DNA of 64,000 bases from Comamonas terrae (GCF_001544075.1 NZ_BCNT01000008.1:124001-188000); one strand, 5' to 3'. Shown: positions 1 through 7,870, numbered from the stretch's first letter. Made by a program: numbers and translations. Notes: generated from the letters alone by a model not told the origin.

Positions 1-63
1 GCAAGCAGTCTGTCATCTCAACCCTCCCAACATTCTGGGAACTGGCTTTTCAAAGGGACGATC

Positions 64-762
64 ATGAAAAAATCTCTGATTGCTATGGCTGTCATCGCCG
101 TGGCCGGCATGGCCTCGGCAGCTGTCAGCAGCTCCAGCATTGCCGCAACAACGACCTCGACCAGTTCGTCGTCGGGTACGGTGTCTACAGCGGGCAGTTC
201 GGGCAATGGCAGTGCGCTGAGCCTCAACAGTGCGACGTCTGACGCCGGCGCCACTGCCCATGCCAGCGGTGGCTCCTTCGCGGTTCCCGGTTTTGCTGCT
301 GGCAGCGCCGGGGTGAGCGGCAGTGCCACCACCTCCGGCACGGTGCATAGCCTGGCCGTCACTTCGGGCAATGGCGCGGCCTTGGGAGGCGCACAAGCCA
401 CCTCCTCCGCAAATTCGGGCGCAATTGCCGGCTATGGCTCCAGCGCTCCTGGCGCTTCGGTCAGCGGCGTGGCATACGGAGGAGCGCAATCCAATACCAA
501 CAATATGGCAGTGACTGCTGCAGGGCCTGGCGGAGGCATTGCCGTGGTCAACAACACTTCCGGCACACAGTCGGGCTACGGTGCAACGTCCGCAGCCATC
601 TCGGCTCCTGGTGGTACCTGGACTAACACGACTTCCGGAGCAGGATCGACGGGCTCCAGCGTGTTCCAGAACACCGGTGTCGCAGGCAATGCCGCGGCCT
701 GGTCCAACGGAGGCGGAACTTCGGGCTCTGCAATTGCCGGCTCGCTGGCAAACGCCCACTGA
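64..762 (+). CDS. Secreted Ser/Gly/Thr/Ala-rich low-complexity protein
   Basis: 232 aa. Residues 1-19 form a clear Sec signal peptide (MKKSLIAMAVIAVAGMASA). The rest is almost entirely Ser, Gly, Ala, Thr and Asn with scattered aromatic residues, no Cys and few charges. This composition suits an extracellular fibre, a surface adhesin or an amyloid-like subunit, but I recognise no named family. It is the first of three same-strand genes for exported proteins (next starts at 836 and 1577), so a shared export or surface-structure role is likely. The start is supported by the signal peptide. Function is inference only; presence of the gene is well supported. Confidence 0.75.
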   Translation: MKKSLIAMAVIAVAGMASAAVSSSSIAATTTSTSSSSGTVSTAGSSGNGSALSLNSATSDAGATAHASGGSFAVPGFAAGSAGVSGSATTSGTVHSLAVTSGNGAALGGAQATSSANSGAIAGYGSSAPGASVSGVAYGGAQSNTNNMAVTAAGPGGGIAVVNNTSGTQSGYGATSAAISAPGGTWTNTTSGAGSTGSSVFQNTGVAGNAAAWSNGGGTSGSAIAGSLANAH

Positions 763-835
763 GACCTTTCGCTGCACTGTTGTGCCCGCACCTTGGCCAG
801 TCCCTACGGGCTGGCCGGGGGCCAAGGAGAAGATC

Positions 836-1543
836 ATGAGAGTGCTAATTGGTTTGCTGGGACTCTTCGTCAGCCTGGGCGGTCTTGCCCAAACGCCTGA
901 GACGAGCGAGAGCATGGCGAGCAGCAACGCTGTAGGAAATCAACAGTCTGTTACTTTCGTGACGCCGCCGGTACAGACCATCGACAGCCGCTCGGACCAG
1001 AACATCACCACCAGCGGAACGACCACGCAGAACGTCAATACCGTCGCGAGCGGCACTACGAGGAACATCGTTCAATACACGGGCAGCTACACCATGAAAA
1101 ACGTGCCCAGTGTGAATGGTCCCAATCTGACAACCAGCAACGACACCTGCATGGGCAGCAGCAGCGGGAGCGCCAATGGTGCAGGGTTTGGCGTGAGCTT
1201 TGGCACCACCTGGACCGACGAGCATTGCAAACGCCTCAAGATGAGTCGTGAACTCTGGAACAAGGGCATGAAGGCTGCATCGCTGGCCATGGATTGCATG
1301 GACCCCTCGGCCCGGGTTGCACTGGAGATCACAGGGACCAAATGTCCCCAATCCATGACGTTGCAGGAGCGGCGTGCCAACTATGGGCCCGATGCTTCGG
1401 CAGAGGGCATTACCGCCAGCACGGCCACAGTCTCAGCCCGTTCTTCCGACATGGCCTTGACCGGTCCTGTCGGTGCACCGGAAGGCGCAGCGGCCCTGTC
1501 CGTGACGGAGGACCCGCGAACTTCGAGTCTCTACAACAACTGA
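836..1543 (+). CDS. Secreted protein of unknown function, second gene of the secreted module
   Basis: 235 aa from the ATG at 836, which has AAGGAGAAG just upstream. Residues 1-19 (MRVLIGLLGLFVSLGGLAQ) are a signal peptide. Residues 20-80 are Thr/Ser/Asn-rich. A more structured region follows (about 80-170) with the segment YTMKNVPSVNGPNLTTSNDT and four cysteines (in DTCMG, EHCKRL, MDCMD and TKCPQ), so two disulfides are possible. I have the impression that similar proteins occur beside other secreted low-complexity genes, but I cannot name a family. It sits 73 bp after the first secreted gene and 33 bp before the third. Confidence 0.75.
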   Translation: MRVLIGLLGLFVSLGGLAQTPETSESMASSNAVGNQQSVTFVTPPVQTIDSRSDQNITTSGTTTQNVNTVASGTTRNIVQYTGSYTMKNVPSVNGPNLTTSNDTCMGSSSGSANGAGFGVSFGTTWTDEHCKRLKMSRELWNKGMKAASLAMDCMDPSARVALEITGTKCPQSMTLQERRANYGPDASAEGITASTATVSARSSDMALTGPVGAPEGAAALSVTEDPRTSSLYNN

Positions 1544-1576
1544 CAGGCCGCATTCTCTGCCTGTACGGAGACCATC

Positions 1577-1972
1577 ATGCCCAGATCCCTGTTTCCGCGC
1601 CTTCCGCTGCTGGCTCTTTGGCTGGTCGGCGGCGGATTGCCGGCCTGGTCGGCCATGCTGACGCCGCCAGCAACCAATGCACCTCTCACCATCGACCGCA
1701 TGCCATTTGGCAGCGGCGAGCAAAGCAAGGCAGGCGAGGACATTGCCCAGCCCGTGGGCAACTACGGCGTCTGGCACGTGCCCCAATACCTGCCAGGCTA
1801 TCCCACCTCGGCCACCATTTGGCCCAGGGCCGTCATCGTCAAATGCAGGAGCCAGCACTGCCAGGGCTATGTCATCACACCGGAAATGGGCCCCGGCGAG
1901 TATCTGTTCTTCATTCCCTCGGAAGATGAAGCCGGGCCGGCCAGCCATCCGGGCAACGCTGCTACGCAATAG
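1577..1972 (+). CDS. Small secreted protein, third gene of the secreted module
   Basis: 131 aa. The N-terminus is a signal peptide (LFPRLPLLALWLVGGGLPAW, cleavage near residue 26). The mature part is rich in Pro, Gly and aromatic residues (for example YGVWHVPQYLPGYPTSATIW) and has one close cysteine pair (VKCRSQHCQGY), probably a disulfide. No known family is recognised. Spacing of 33 bp from the preceding gene suggests one transcript for all three. It could be an assembly or anchoring partner for the low-complexity protein at 64-762; that is inference from position only. Confidence 0.7.
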   Translation: MPRSLFPRLPLLALWLVGGGLPAWSAMLTPPATNAPLTIDRMPFGSGEQSKAGEDIAQPVGNYGVWHVPQYLPGYPTSATIWPRAVIVKCRSQHCQGYVITPEMGPGEYLFFIPSEDEAGPASHPGNAATQ

Positions 1973-1998
1973 TCACAGGAGTTGCAGCCCTGACGGCG

Positions 1999-2214
1999 TC
2001 AGCAGCCGCGATCAGGTATGCAGTTGCGCGAGTCCCACTGCCCATCCGGACCGAAACCATCGCCCGAGCGCATGTCAGGGCTCGGTTTGCGGCTGTATTC
2101 GCCGCCCTGGTCCCTTTCTCCCTGATCTTGCCCTCCATGCCTGTGGTCGGGGGGCGACGCGATGCAGCCTGCCAGCGACAGCACGGCTGCAGCCAGGAAC
2201 AGAAGCTGTTTCAT
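1999..2214 (-). CDS. Small lipoprotein
   Basis: 71 aa. The N-terminus has a lipoprotein signal with lipobox LAGC near residue 17 (MKQLLFLAAAVLSLAGC), so it should be lipidated and anchored in an envelope membrane. The mature part is short, very hydrophilic and rich in Gly, Asp, Arg and Gln, and two further cysteines lie close to the C-terminus. It is convergent with the secreted module. No function can be assigned. It is probably real because of the good signal sequence, but it is short. Confidence 0.6.
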   Translation of the reverse strand: MKQLLFLAAAVLSLAGCIASPPDHRHGGQDQGERDQGGEYSRKPSPDMRSGDGFGPDGQWDSRNCIPDRGC

Positions 2215-2335
2215 GGCAATCCCTTCTCATATGCAGCTTCAGTCTAGGCACCGTGGGTTGACAGGCTGTAAACCGATGTACCGGCTGGACACAGCGACGG
2301 CCGGCTGCAACGGACAGCTTGCCACCTCAGGAAAA

Positions 2336-2355
2336 TACTGTATAAAATAACAGTA
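2336..2355 (+). promoter_or_regulatory. LexA (SOS) box upstream of the small-ORF cluster
   Basis: Sequence TACTGTATAAAATAACAGTA. It contains the CTGT-N8-ACAG core with a wholly A/T spacer and symmetric TA flanks, matching the E. coli-type LexA consensus. The same core heads two DNA-repair operons in this window (17158-17173 and 35230-35245). The only plausible genes downstream on the same strand are the tiny ORFs at 2418-3039. Confidence 0.8.
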
Positions 2356-2417
2356 TCAGTATCCCGCCTGGCACAGACCAGGCCCATCAGCACAGAGCGT
2401 GGTTCAACCAGAACCGG

Positions 2418-2642
2418 GTGTGGATCGAGGCAGCCTGGATGCTGCCACCGATAGACCCCAAGCCGGGTGCCCCGCTCTTTTTCCTGATGGAGAACCAAAC
2501 GATCGAAGCATGCCTCGGCGCTTATGCATCAAGCATCTGGCGCCATCACCAAGGAGCAAATAGCCATGAAAACCTGCCTCGTCACCATAGGCTGCCTGCG
2601 ATACACAGGCCTGTTCCGTTCCAGTGCCATGGCCGTGCTTGA
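2418..2642 (+). CDS. Possible SOS-controlled small ORF (GTG start)
   Basis: Open frame of 74 codons beginning with GTG 63 bp after the LexA box; an internal ATG at 2487 would give a shorter product beginning MENQTIEACLGAY. The first part is hydrophobic and proline-rich (AWMLPPIDPKPGAPLFFLM). The last 77 bases overlap the better-supported ORF at 2566 in another frame. Third-position GC is moderate (roughly 70% by eye), better than the competing frame starting at 2399. No ribosome-binding site stands out. This may be a real leader peptide or small protein, or an untranslated leader. Confidence 0.25.
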   Translation: MWIEAAWMLPPIDPKPGAPLFFLMENQTIEACLGAYASSIWRHHQGANSHENLPRHHRLPAIHRPVPFQCHGRA

Positions 2643-2697
2643 CGCCATGTACCGCTATCCCGATGCACGGGCCATCAGCGTGCGGGTGATGCCGTGA
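2566..2697 (+). CDS. Small protein of the SOS-linked cluster, ORF A
   Basis: 43 aa, starting MKTCLVTIGCLRYTG and ending VRVMP. An AAGGAG ribosome-binding site lies about 10 bases upstream of the ATG, and codon third positions are strongly GC-biased like the host genes. The fold looks like a short beta-strand pair followed by a helix (FRSSAMAVLDAMYRYPDAR). I recall small proteins of this general pattern in Burkholderiales and their phages, but I cannot name a family. Its stop overlaps the start of the next ORF (GTG at 2694), which suggests translational coupling. Likely expressed from the LexA-boxed promoter. Confidence 0.5.
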   Translation: MKTCLVTIGCLRYTGLFRSSAMAVLDAMYRYPDARAISVRVMP

Positions 2698-2822
2698 ATC
2701 CTGCCCGCAATGGTCATCCCCTCCTCTGCGGGCTGGTGCTGGCCACTACCTGGCTGGCCGTGGCAGGCGTGTCATTGCTTTTCGCCTGGACATGGCTTCA
2801 AGTGATTGCCCTGTATGGCTGA
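2694..2822 (+). CDS. Small single-span membrane protein of the SOS-linked cluster, ORF B
   Basis: 42 aa, GTG start overlapping the TGA of the previous ORF. Residues about 10-36 form one strongly hydrophobic transmembrane segment (LLCGLVLATTWLAVAGVSLL, then FAWTW) preceded by a short polar, positively charged N-terminus. The size and layout resemble SOS-induced membrane peptides such as TisB in E. coli only in a general way; no sequence similarity is claimed. Its end overlaps the next ORF (ATG at 2815) by 8 bases. Overlapping starts and stops on both sides argue that the frame is really translated. Confidence 0.45.
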   Translation: MNPARNGHPLLCGLVLATTWLAVAGVSLLFAWTWLQVIALYG

Positions 2823-3039
2823 AAACTTCAGGGAGCGCCCTCTGCTGACGGGCATGCGCAGGCCCGTACTGCCCAGTCAGGGCGGACTGCTGGACCGCAG
2901 CTTTGTCTATCGCTCGGCCAGCAAGACCGATGTGCGCCTGACCTGGGCCCAAGCGAAAAACGCTTCACGCTCCGTGATCGGAAAGAGGCATGCCGACATC
3001 TTCCCGGAAAGCCGGGCAGAAGACGCGCAGGACACTTGA
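2815..3039 (+). CDS. Small basic protein of the SOS-linked cluster, ORF C
   Basis: 74 aa from the ATG at 2815, which lies inside the end of ORF B, so coupled translation is likely. The protein is hydrophilic and basic (MAENFRERPLLTGMRRPVLP at the N-terminus; many Arg and Lys, acidic tail). Codon third positions are GC-rich as expected for a real gene here. It ends 100 bp before a tRNA gene on the other strand. No family recognised; a nucleic-acid-binding or regulatory role would fit the charge but is speculation. Confidence 0.45.
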   Translation: MAENFRERPLLTGMRRPVLPSQGGLLDRSFVYRSASKTDVRLTWAQAKNASRSVIGKRHADIFPESRAEDAQDT

Positions 3040-3138
3040 AATGGCAGGATCCGTCGCCTGCGGTGCGCCGAAGCTCCATCCGGGACCACATGGAAACGAC
3101 GAAGAGGCCTGGCCGGCCTTGCTCTGGATCCAGCAATC

Positions 3139-3212
3139 TGGAGCGGGCGATGGGAATCGAACCCACGTCATGAGCTTGGGAAGCTCAGGTCCTGCCATTG
3201 AACGACGCCCGC
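3139..3212 (-). tRNA. tRNA-Gly (anticodon CCC)
   Basis: Read on the minus strand, the gene begins GCGGGCGTCGTTCAATGGCA and ends in an encoded CCA. The acceptor arms GCGGGCG and CGCCCGC pair fully, the anticodon stem GAGC/GCTC encloses a TTCCCAA loop (anticodon CCC), and the T arm is GTGGGTTCGATTCCCAT. The discriminator base is U, as usual for bacterial tRNA-Gly. All elements are visible, total length 74 nt with CCA. Confidence 0.95.
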
Positions 3213-3760
3213 CTGTGGCATGCACTTCGCAGGCCTGAAGTGCATGAAGAAGAAATCGCCGCCGCCGGCGCATCCGGCAGCAGCGAGTCGCTATCGTACC
3301 TCAAGCCAATGGCGTGCCAAGCCAATTCGAGGGGATTCTTGCGTTGGCGAATGCTCCCCTGCCAAAGAGCAGGCGCGCCGAACCCGTCCCGCAGGGCTGC
3401 TGCGCATTAGGACAAATTGTCCTAGGCGCTCCCATGCTGCATTAGGGGCACTCAAAACGAGAGTGCTTTGCCAGAAATGGCACAGGTAAAATTGTTCCGG
3501 ATCAAACATCCGCCCTTTTTTACCTGACGGGCCTGTGCAATGTTCTGCTTTTTCAGATCCACGCCAGCTTCAGCCGTCTCTGTTCTGCTTGAACAGGCGT
3601 GAGGGAGAGGGCATGCATTGGCCCTTTTCCGCTGCCCCGCCATTTTTTCAGACCGCAACAGACGGCCGCCCTTGTCCACCATGTCCTGCCTTTCCCGCGA
3701 GAGTTCTTTTGCCGCCCGATGCCGGATGTCGCCAGGCGCCGACGCAGACAAGGCAGTTGC
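3213..3760. other. Non-coding stretch with inverted repeats upstream of ctaA
   Basis: About 550 bp with no convincing gene. It holds a perfect 17-nt odd palindrome at 3408-3424 (TAGGACAA-A-TTGTCCTA), then a hairpin-forming GCACTC/GAGTGC pair at about 3448-3466, and a short GCCA-GAAA-TGGC hairpin right after it. Together they form a compact candidate regulatory region for the haem A genes downstream. Confidence 0.45.
3408..3424. promoter_or_regulatory. Perfect odd palindrome, candidate operator
   Basis: TAGGACAA-A-TTGTCCTA, eight-base arms around a single central base. It looks like a binding site for a dimeric regulator. It lies about 340 bp upstream of ctaA and about 200 bp from the tRNA on the other side, so the target promoter is not certain. 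I cannot assign a regulator. Confidence 0.4.
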
Positions 3761-4936
3761 ATGTCCCGCGGATCAGACATGACGCCGGCCGCTTCCTCGC
3801 TCTACAACCTCGCGCCGGTGCTGGAGCTCATGTGCCTGGGCCTGCTGCTGGCCCTGGGCCCGCTGGCCTGGGTCTGGTGGCGCAACCGCAGCCGGGGAGC
3901 GCATGCCAGGCTGCAGGCCCTGTGCGTGCTCACGCTGTTTCTCACCTTCGACCTGGTCCTGTTCGGTGCCTTCACACGGCTGACGGACTCCGGCCTGGGC
4001 TGCCCCGACTGGCCCGGCTGCTACGGCAGCTCCAGCCCCATCGGCGCGCAGGCGCAGATTTCCGAAGCCCAGGCTGCCATGCCCACAGGCCCCGTCACGC
4101 ACGGCAAGGCCTGGGTGGAGATGATCCATCGCTATCTGGCCACCGCAGTGGGTGTGCTCATCATTGCGATCACGGTGCTTACCTGGCTGGCGGCCCGGCG
4201 CGTACGCCGCGAAGGTCGCTCCTGGCCCGGCGGCTCTCTCAGCCCGTGGTGGCCGACCGCCGCCCTGGTCTGGGTCTGCATACAGGGTGCCTTTGGCGCG
4301 CTCACGGTCACGATGAAGCTCTTTCCTGCCATCGTGACGCTGCACCTGCTCGGCGGCACGTTCCTGCTGGCGCTGCTGTGCATTCCCGCCTCGGCGCTGA
4401 GCCTGCAGGCGGCCGGGCGGACGCTGGTTTCGGTCGCACGCAGGCTGCGCTGGCTGCTGTGGCTGGCGCTGGTGCTGCTGGTGGCCCAGGTGTCGCTGGG
4501 CGGCTGGGTCAGCACCAATTACGCCGTGCTGGCCTGCACCACCTTCCCGACCTGCCAGGGCAGCTGGTGGCCGGCCATGGACTTTGGCCAGGCGCTGCAG
4601 CTCTGGCGGCCGCTGGGCCTGCTGGCCGACGGCAGCCACATCAGCTTCGAGGCGCTGACCGCCATCCACTATCTGCATCGCCTGGCGGCCTATGGCGTGA
4701 TCGCGGTGCTGGCCGGCCTGTGGGCGGCACTGCGCCATGCACCGGCGCTGGCCGCGCAGCGCCGGCTGCTGGGCGGATTTCTGATACTGCAGGTGCTGAC
4801 CGGCCTGTCCAACGTGGTGCTGGACTGGCCGCTGGTGGCCGCCGTGCTGCACACGGGCGGTGCCGCCGCGCTGGTGACCATTGTGGTCTGGTGCCTGGCC
4901 GTCACCAGGGCCGATGCCAACCCTCAACGGGCCTAG
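3761..4936 (+). CDS. ctaA: Haem A synthase (COX15/CtaA family)
   Basis: 391 aa from the ATG at 3761 (AAGG seven bases upstream); an in-frame ATG at 3779 is an alternative. It converts haem O to haem A for cytochrome c oxidase in the inner membrane. The protein is built from about eight transmembrane helices. The two extracytoplasmic cysteine pairs typical of the family are present (GCPDWPGC and CTTFPTC), as are the conserved histidines in helices (EMIHRYLA, TLHLLGGT, AIHYLHRLAAYG, VLHTGG). The next gene, ctaB, makes its substrate haem O and lies 127 bp downstream on the same strand. Identification is secure. Confidence 0.95.
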   Translation: MSRGSDMTPAASSLYNLAPVLELMCLGLLLALGPLAWVWWRNRSRGAHARLQALCVLTLFLTFDLVLFGAFTRLTDSGLGCPDWPGCYGSSSPIGAQAQISEAQAAMPTGPVTHGKAWVEMIHRYLATAVGVLIIAITVLTWLAARRVRREGRSWPGGSLSPWWPTAALVWVCIQGAFGALTVTMKLFPAIVTLHLLGGTFLLALLCIPASALSLQAAGRTLVSVARRLRWLLWLALVLLVAQVSLGGWVSTNYAVLACTTFPTCQGSWWPAMDFGQALQLWRPLGLLADGSHISFEALTAIHYLHRLAAYGVIAVLAGLWAALRHAPALAAQRRLLGGFLILQVLTGLSNVVLDWPLVAAVLHTGGAAALVTIVVWCLAVTRADANPQRA

Positions 4937-5063
4937 CCGCTTGCCGCCGCCAAGCCCGCACAAAGGAGAACAGGACTGACGCCCAGCCCGCATGCATACA
5001 AGGCGCCTCCCCAGGGAATGCGCCTTGCCGTTGCCGGATCTGCGCAAGTCGTGGAGTGTTTAC

Positions 5064-5972
5064 ATGAGTAGTAGCGACGTTTTTTCCGATAGCCATACCT
5101 CGCGCTGGAGCCAGTTCTACGCGCTGACCAAGCCGCGCGTGGTGCAGCTGATCGTGTTCTGTGCCCTGATCGGCATGGTGCTGGCCGTTCCCGGCTGGCC
5201 CAGCGGCAGCCAGTGGCTGCACATGGCCCAGGCCTGCCTGGGCATCTGGCTGGTGGCCGCCGCGGCCGCGGCCTTCAACTGCCTGGTGGAGCGCCATATC
5301 GATGCGCGCATGAAGCGCACGGCCTGGCGCCCCACGGCGCGCGGCGAGCTTTCGAGCCAGCAGGCCCTGGGCTTCTCGGCCATTCTGTGCACGGCGGGCG
5401 CAGCGGTGCTGCTGGTCTGCACCAATGCGCTGACCATGTGGCTCACGCTGGCCACCTTCGTCGGCTACGCGGTGATCTACACCGTGGTGCTCAAGCCGGC
5501 CACGCCGCAGAACATCGTGATCGGCGGCGCATCGGGCGCCATGCCGCCCGTGCTGGGCTGGGCCGCGATGACCGGCGACGTCGGCCCCGAAGCGCTGATC
5601 CTGTTCCTGATCATCTTCCTGTGGACGCCTCCCCATTTCTGGGCGCTGGCGCTGTACCGCGTCGAAGACTACCGCAAGTCCGGCCTGCCCATGCTGCCCG
5701 TGACCCACGGCAGCGAATACACGCGGCTGCAGATCCTGCTGTACACGCTGGTGCTGTTCGCGGCCTGCCTGCTGCCCTTCATGTACGGCATGAGTTCCTG
5801 GCTGTATCTGGTGGCCGCCGTGGTGCTGGGCGCGGGCTTTTGCGGCTATGCGATCGCGCTGTGGCGCAATTATTCGGACGAGCTTTCGCGCCGTACCTTC
5901 CGCTTCTCGCTGATCCACCTGAGCCTGCTGTTTGCGGCCCTGCTCGTGGACCACTACATCTGGCTGGGCTGA
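5064..5972 (+). CDS. ctaB: Protohaem IX farnesyltransferase (haem O synthase)
   Basis: 302 aa, membrane prenyltransferase of the UbiA superfamily that adds a farnesyl group to haem B to give haem O. The start at 5064 has GGAG seven bases upstream. The first aspartate-rich motif with its conserved RT..RP tail is seen as [13 protein letters not shown], and the second conserved region as [15 protein letters not shown]. Around eight to nine hydrophobic helices cover the rest. It works directly with CtaA upstream. A strong terminator follows at 5993. Confidence 0.95.
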   Translation: MSSSDVFSDSHTSRWSQFYALTKPRVVQLIVFCALIGMVLAVPGWPSGSQWLHMAQACLGIWLVAAAAAAFNCLVERHIDARMKRTAWRPTARGELSSQQALGFSAILCTAGAAVLLVCTNALTMWLTLATFVGYAVIYTVVLKPATPQNIVIGGASGAMPPVLGWAAMTGDVGPEALILFLIIFLWTPPHFWALALYRVEDYRKSGLPMLPVTHGSEYTRLQILLYTLVLFAACLLPFMYGMSSWLYLVAAVVLGAGFCGYAIALWRNYSDELSRRTFRFSLIHLSLLFAALLVDHYIWLG

Positions 5973-5992
5973 TGCCTTGCCGTCCTGCATCC

Positions 5993-6019
5993 AGCCCGGC
6001 CCTTGCGCCGGGCTTTTTT
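5993..6019 (+). terminator. Rho-independent terminator after ctaB
   Basis: AGCCCGGC / GCCGGGCT stem of eight base pairs with a six-base loop, followed by a run of T. It lies 20 bp after the ctaB stop codon. Confidence 0.85.
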
Positions 6020-6097
6020 CATGCCAATTGCAATGCAGCCTACGGAAACCATGGCTGCCCGCGCATTCTCCATGTGTCCTTGAAGCCAGGCAGACAT

Positions 6098-6129
6098 AAA
6101 AAAGCCAGCCCCGTGAAGGACTGGCTTTT
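6098..6129 (-). terminator. Terminator of the cytochrome c operon
   Basis: On the minus strand a stem of AAGCCAG with CTGGCTT is followed by a T run (A run at 6098-6103 on the plus strand). It lies about 20 bp beyond the stop of the tsdA-like gene. The A/T runs on both sides mean it could also act on plus-strand transcripts. Confidence 0.7.
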
Positions 6130-6149
6130 CGGCGGCAGCCCGGCGGCGC

Positions 6150-7136
6150 TTAAAGGCCCTTGAGCAGCTTGCCGTTCACTTCCTTGCCGTACATGGAGTA
6201 CGGACCGCCATGGAACTTCTCGGCCGTGGCCTGCACACTGCCCGTGAAACGCGGATCCTGGCCGCGCTCCTGGCTGTTGATGTAGGTGGAGACATCCCAG
6301 GCCTGCTGGTCCGTCAGCGTGGCATTGCCGTAAGGCATGTTGTTCTTGATGAAGTTGGCCGCCTTGTCGATGTCGTGCATGCCCGCGCCCCAGTTGTAGG
6401 AATCCTTGCCCCATAGCGGCGGGAATACGGCCACGCCGTCCACCTTCTGGCCCTGGCCGTCGGCGCCGTGGCACAGTGCGCACTTGGCTTCGTAAACCTG
6501 GGCCCCGCGCTCGTAGCTCGGCGTCTCGGCCGGCTCGCCGGCCTTCTTGAAGCCCGCGCCCGGCAGCTTCTCGCCCGTCGGAGCCTTCTGCGCCATCCAG
6601 TAGGCATAGGACTCCAGCGCGACCAGGATGTCATGGCCGTCGTCGGGCGCCTTGCCGTTCATCGAATACATGAAGCAGCCGCGGATGCGCTCGGCGAACG
6701 TGTCCACATGGTCGGTCTTCTTGCGGTAGGCCGGGTACAGCGGATAGGCGCCCCACATGGGGGCCGAGCCCTTGAGGCGGCCGGCATCCAGGTGGCAGTT
6801 CACGCAGTTGAGCGAGTTGCCCGAAAAACCCACGGCATTGGCCGGCGTGCGCATGAAGATGGCTTCGCCGCGGCGTATCCACTCGCCCATGGGGCCGTCG
6901 GGAATATCGCGCGCATCCGGCGGGGCGAACGCACCGCCGGGGGGCGACGTGCTGACGGACGTGGCAACGGCTGCCGCGGCAGGCGCCGGCGCTGCAGCCG
7001 CCGTGGCCGGGGCTTTTTCAGGCGTGCTCACATGCATGCCGTACCAGAGTGCACCGCCCAGACCGGCAAACAGGCTGGCCACGACGGCGTATTCGGCCAG
7101 GTTGGAGCTTTTCGAAGTGTGTTCTTGTTTCGCCAT
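6150..7136 (-). CDS. tsdA: Dihaem cytochrome c, thiosulfate dehydrogenase (TsdA)-like
   Basis: 328 aa, exported and probably held by the N-terminal hydrophobic segment (residues 15-34), followed by an Ala/Pro-rich linker (40-70). Two c-type haem motifs are present, CVNCH (111-115) and CALCH (219-223). A cysteine at 154 in RGCFMYSMNGKAP matches the unusual cysteine axial ligand of haem 1 in TsdA, and AANFIKNNMPYG matches the haem 2 ligand region. TsdA joins two thiosulfates into tetrathionate and passes electrons to its partner TsdB. The upstream gene encodes a dihaem cytochrome of TsdB type, which supports the call. A GGGAG site precedes the start. Substrate is inferred from the family. Confidence 0.8.
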   Translation of the reverse strand: MAKQEHTSKSSNLAEYAVVASLFAGLGGALWYGMHVSTPEKAPATAAAAPAPAAAAVATSVSTSPPGGAFAPPDARDIPDGPMGEWIRRGEAIFMRTPANAVGFSGNSLNCVNCHLDAGRLKGSAPMWGAYPLYPAYRKKTDHVDTFAERIRGCFMYSMNGKAPDDGHDILVALESYAYWMAQKAPTGEKLPGAGFKKAGEPAETPSYERGAQVYEAKCALCHGADGQGQKVDGVAVFPPLWGKDSYNWGAGMHDIDKAANFIKNNMPYGNATLTDQQAWDVSTYINSQERGQDPRFTGSVQATAEKFHGGPYSMYGKEVNGKLLKGL

Positions 7137-7153
7137 ATGCAACTCCCGTGGCT

Positions 7154-7870
7154 TCAAGGTTTCGCCGGCGCTGCCTGGGGGGCTGCGCCGCCGTGCAGTC
7201 GCTGGTAATAGGTGGCCACGGCCTGGATGTCCTCGGCCGTGAGCTTCCTGGCCACGGCCCCCATCAGGCCCAGCGGTCCGGCGTCGCGCTGGCCCTTGTT
7301 CCAGGCGTCGACCTGCGCCTGCATGTAGTCGGCCGTCAGGTGGCCGATGGCCGGGAAATCCTGGCCCACGCCCACGCCGCCCGGGCCGTGGCACTGCGCG
7401 CAGGCCGGGATGCCGTCGGCCCAGCGGCCGCGCTCCACCAGCCAGGCGCCGTCGTCGTCCTTCTTGCCGGGCAAGGGCCCGCGCACCGGCTTGATGGAGA
7501 GCTTGAGGCTGGCGTAATAGGCCGCCACATCGGCGCGCTCCTGCTCGGACAGGGCCTTGGCCATGGGCGCCATGACGGGATTCTGGCGTGCCCCCGAGGC
7601 CAGCTGGTTGAGCTGGCGTACCAGATAGCCGGCATGCTGGCCGGCCAGCGCGGGAAAGCCGGCCTGGCCTTCGCCGTTGGCGCCGTGGCAGCTGGCGCAG
7701 GCGGCAGCGCCGCCGGCCGAGCCCGCGCGCGCGATCTTCTCGCCGGCAGCGGCCTGGCCTTGCAGCGCTGCCTTGGCATTGTCCTGTGCCCAGGCGGCGG
7801 TCGCCATCAGCATGCAAATGCCGGCGGCCACCCAGGCCCGTGGCAGGGTCTTCGTGTTCAAGCGGTTCAT
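7154..7870 (-). CDS. tsdB: Dihaem cytochrome c4-like electron acceptor (TsdB-like)
   Basis: 238 aa from the ATG at 7870, giving a typical signal peptide ending AWA (residues 1-28). Two haem-binding motifs, CASCHG (58-62) and CAQCHG (157-161), define two cytochrome c4-like domains in the periplasm. It lies 17 bp upstream of the tsdA-like gene on the same strand. In bacteria with a tsdBA pair, TsdB is the immediate electron acceptor of TsdA, so it should carry electrons from thiosulfate oxidation into the respiratory chain. A longer open frame runs upstream but lacks a sensible signal sequence. Confidence 0.8.
   Translation of the reverse strand: MNRLNTKTLPRAWVAAGICMLMATAAWAQDNAKAALQGQAAAGEKIARAGSAGGAAACASCHGANGEGQAGFPALAGQHAGYLVRQLNQLASGARQNPVMAPMAKALSEQERADVAAYYASLKLSIKPVRGPLPGKKDDDGAWLVERGRWADGIPACAQCHGPGGVGVGQDFPAIGHLTADYMQAQVDAWNKGQRDAGPLGLMGAVARKLTAEDIQAVATYYQRLHGGAAPQAAPAKP

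Noticed and set aside
2399-2563. Alternative GTG-started frame just after the SOS box
   Set aside because: Third-position GC is only about 45%, below that of real genes here, and the frame has no ribosome-binding site.
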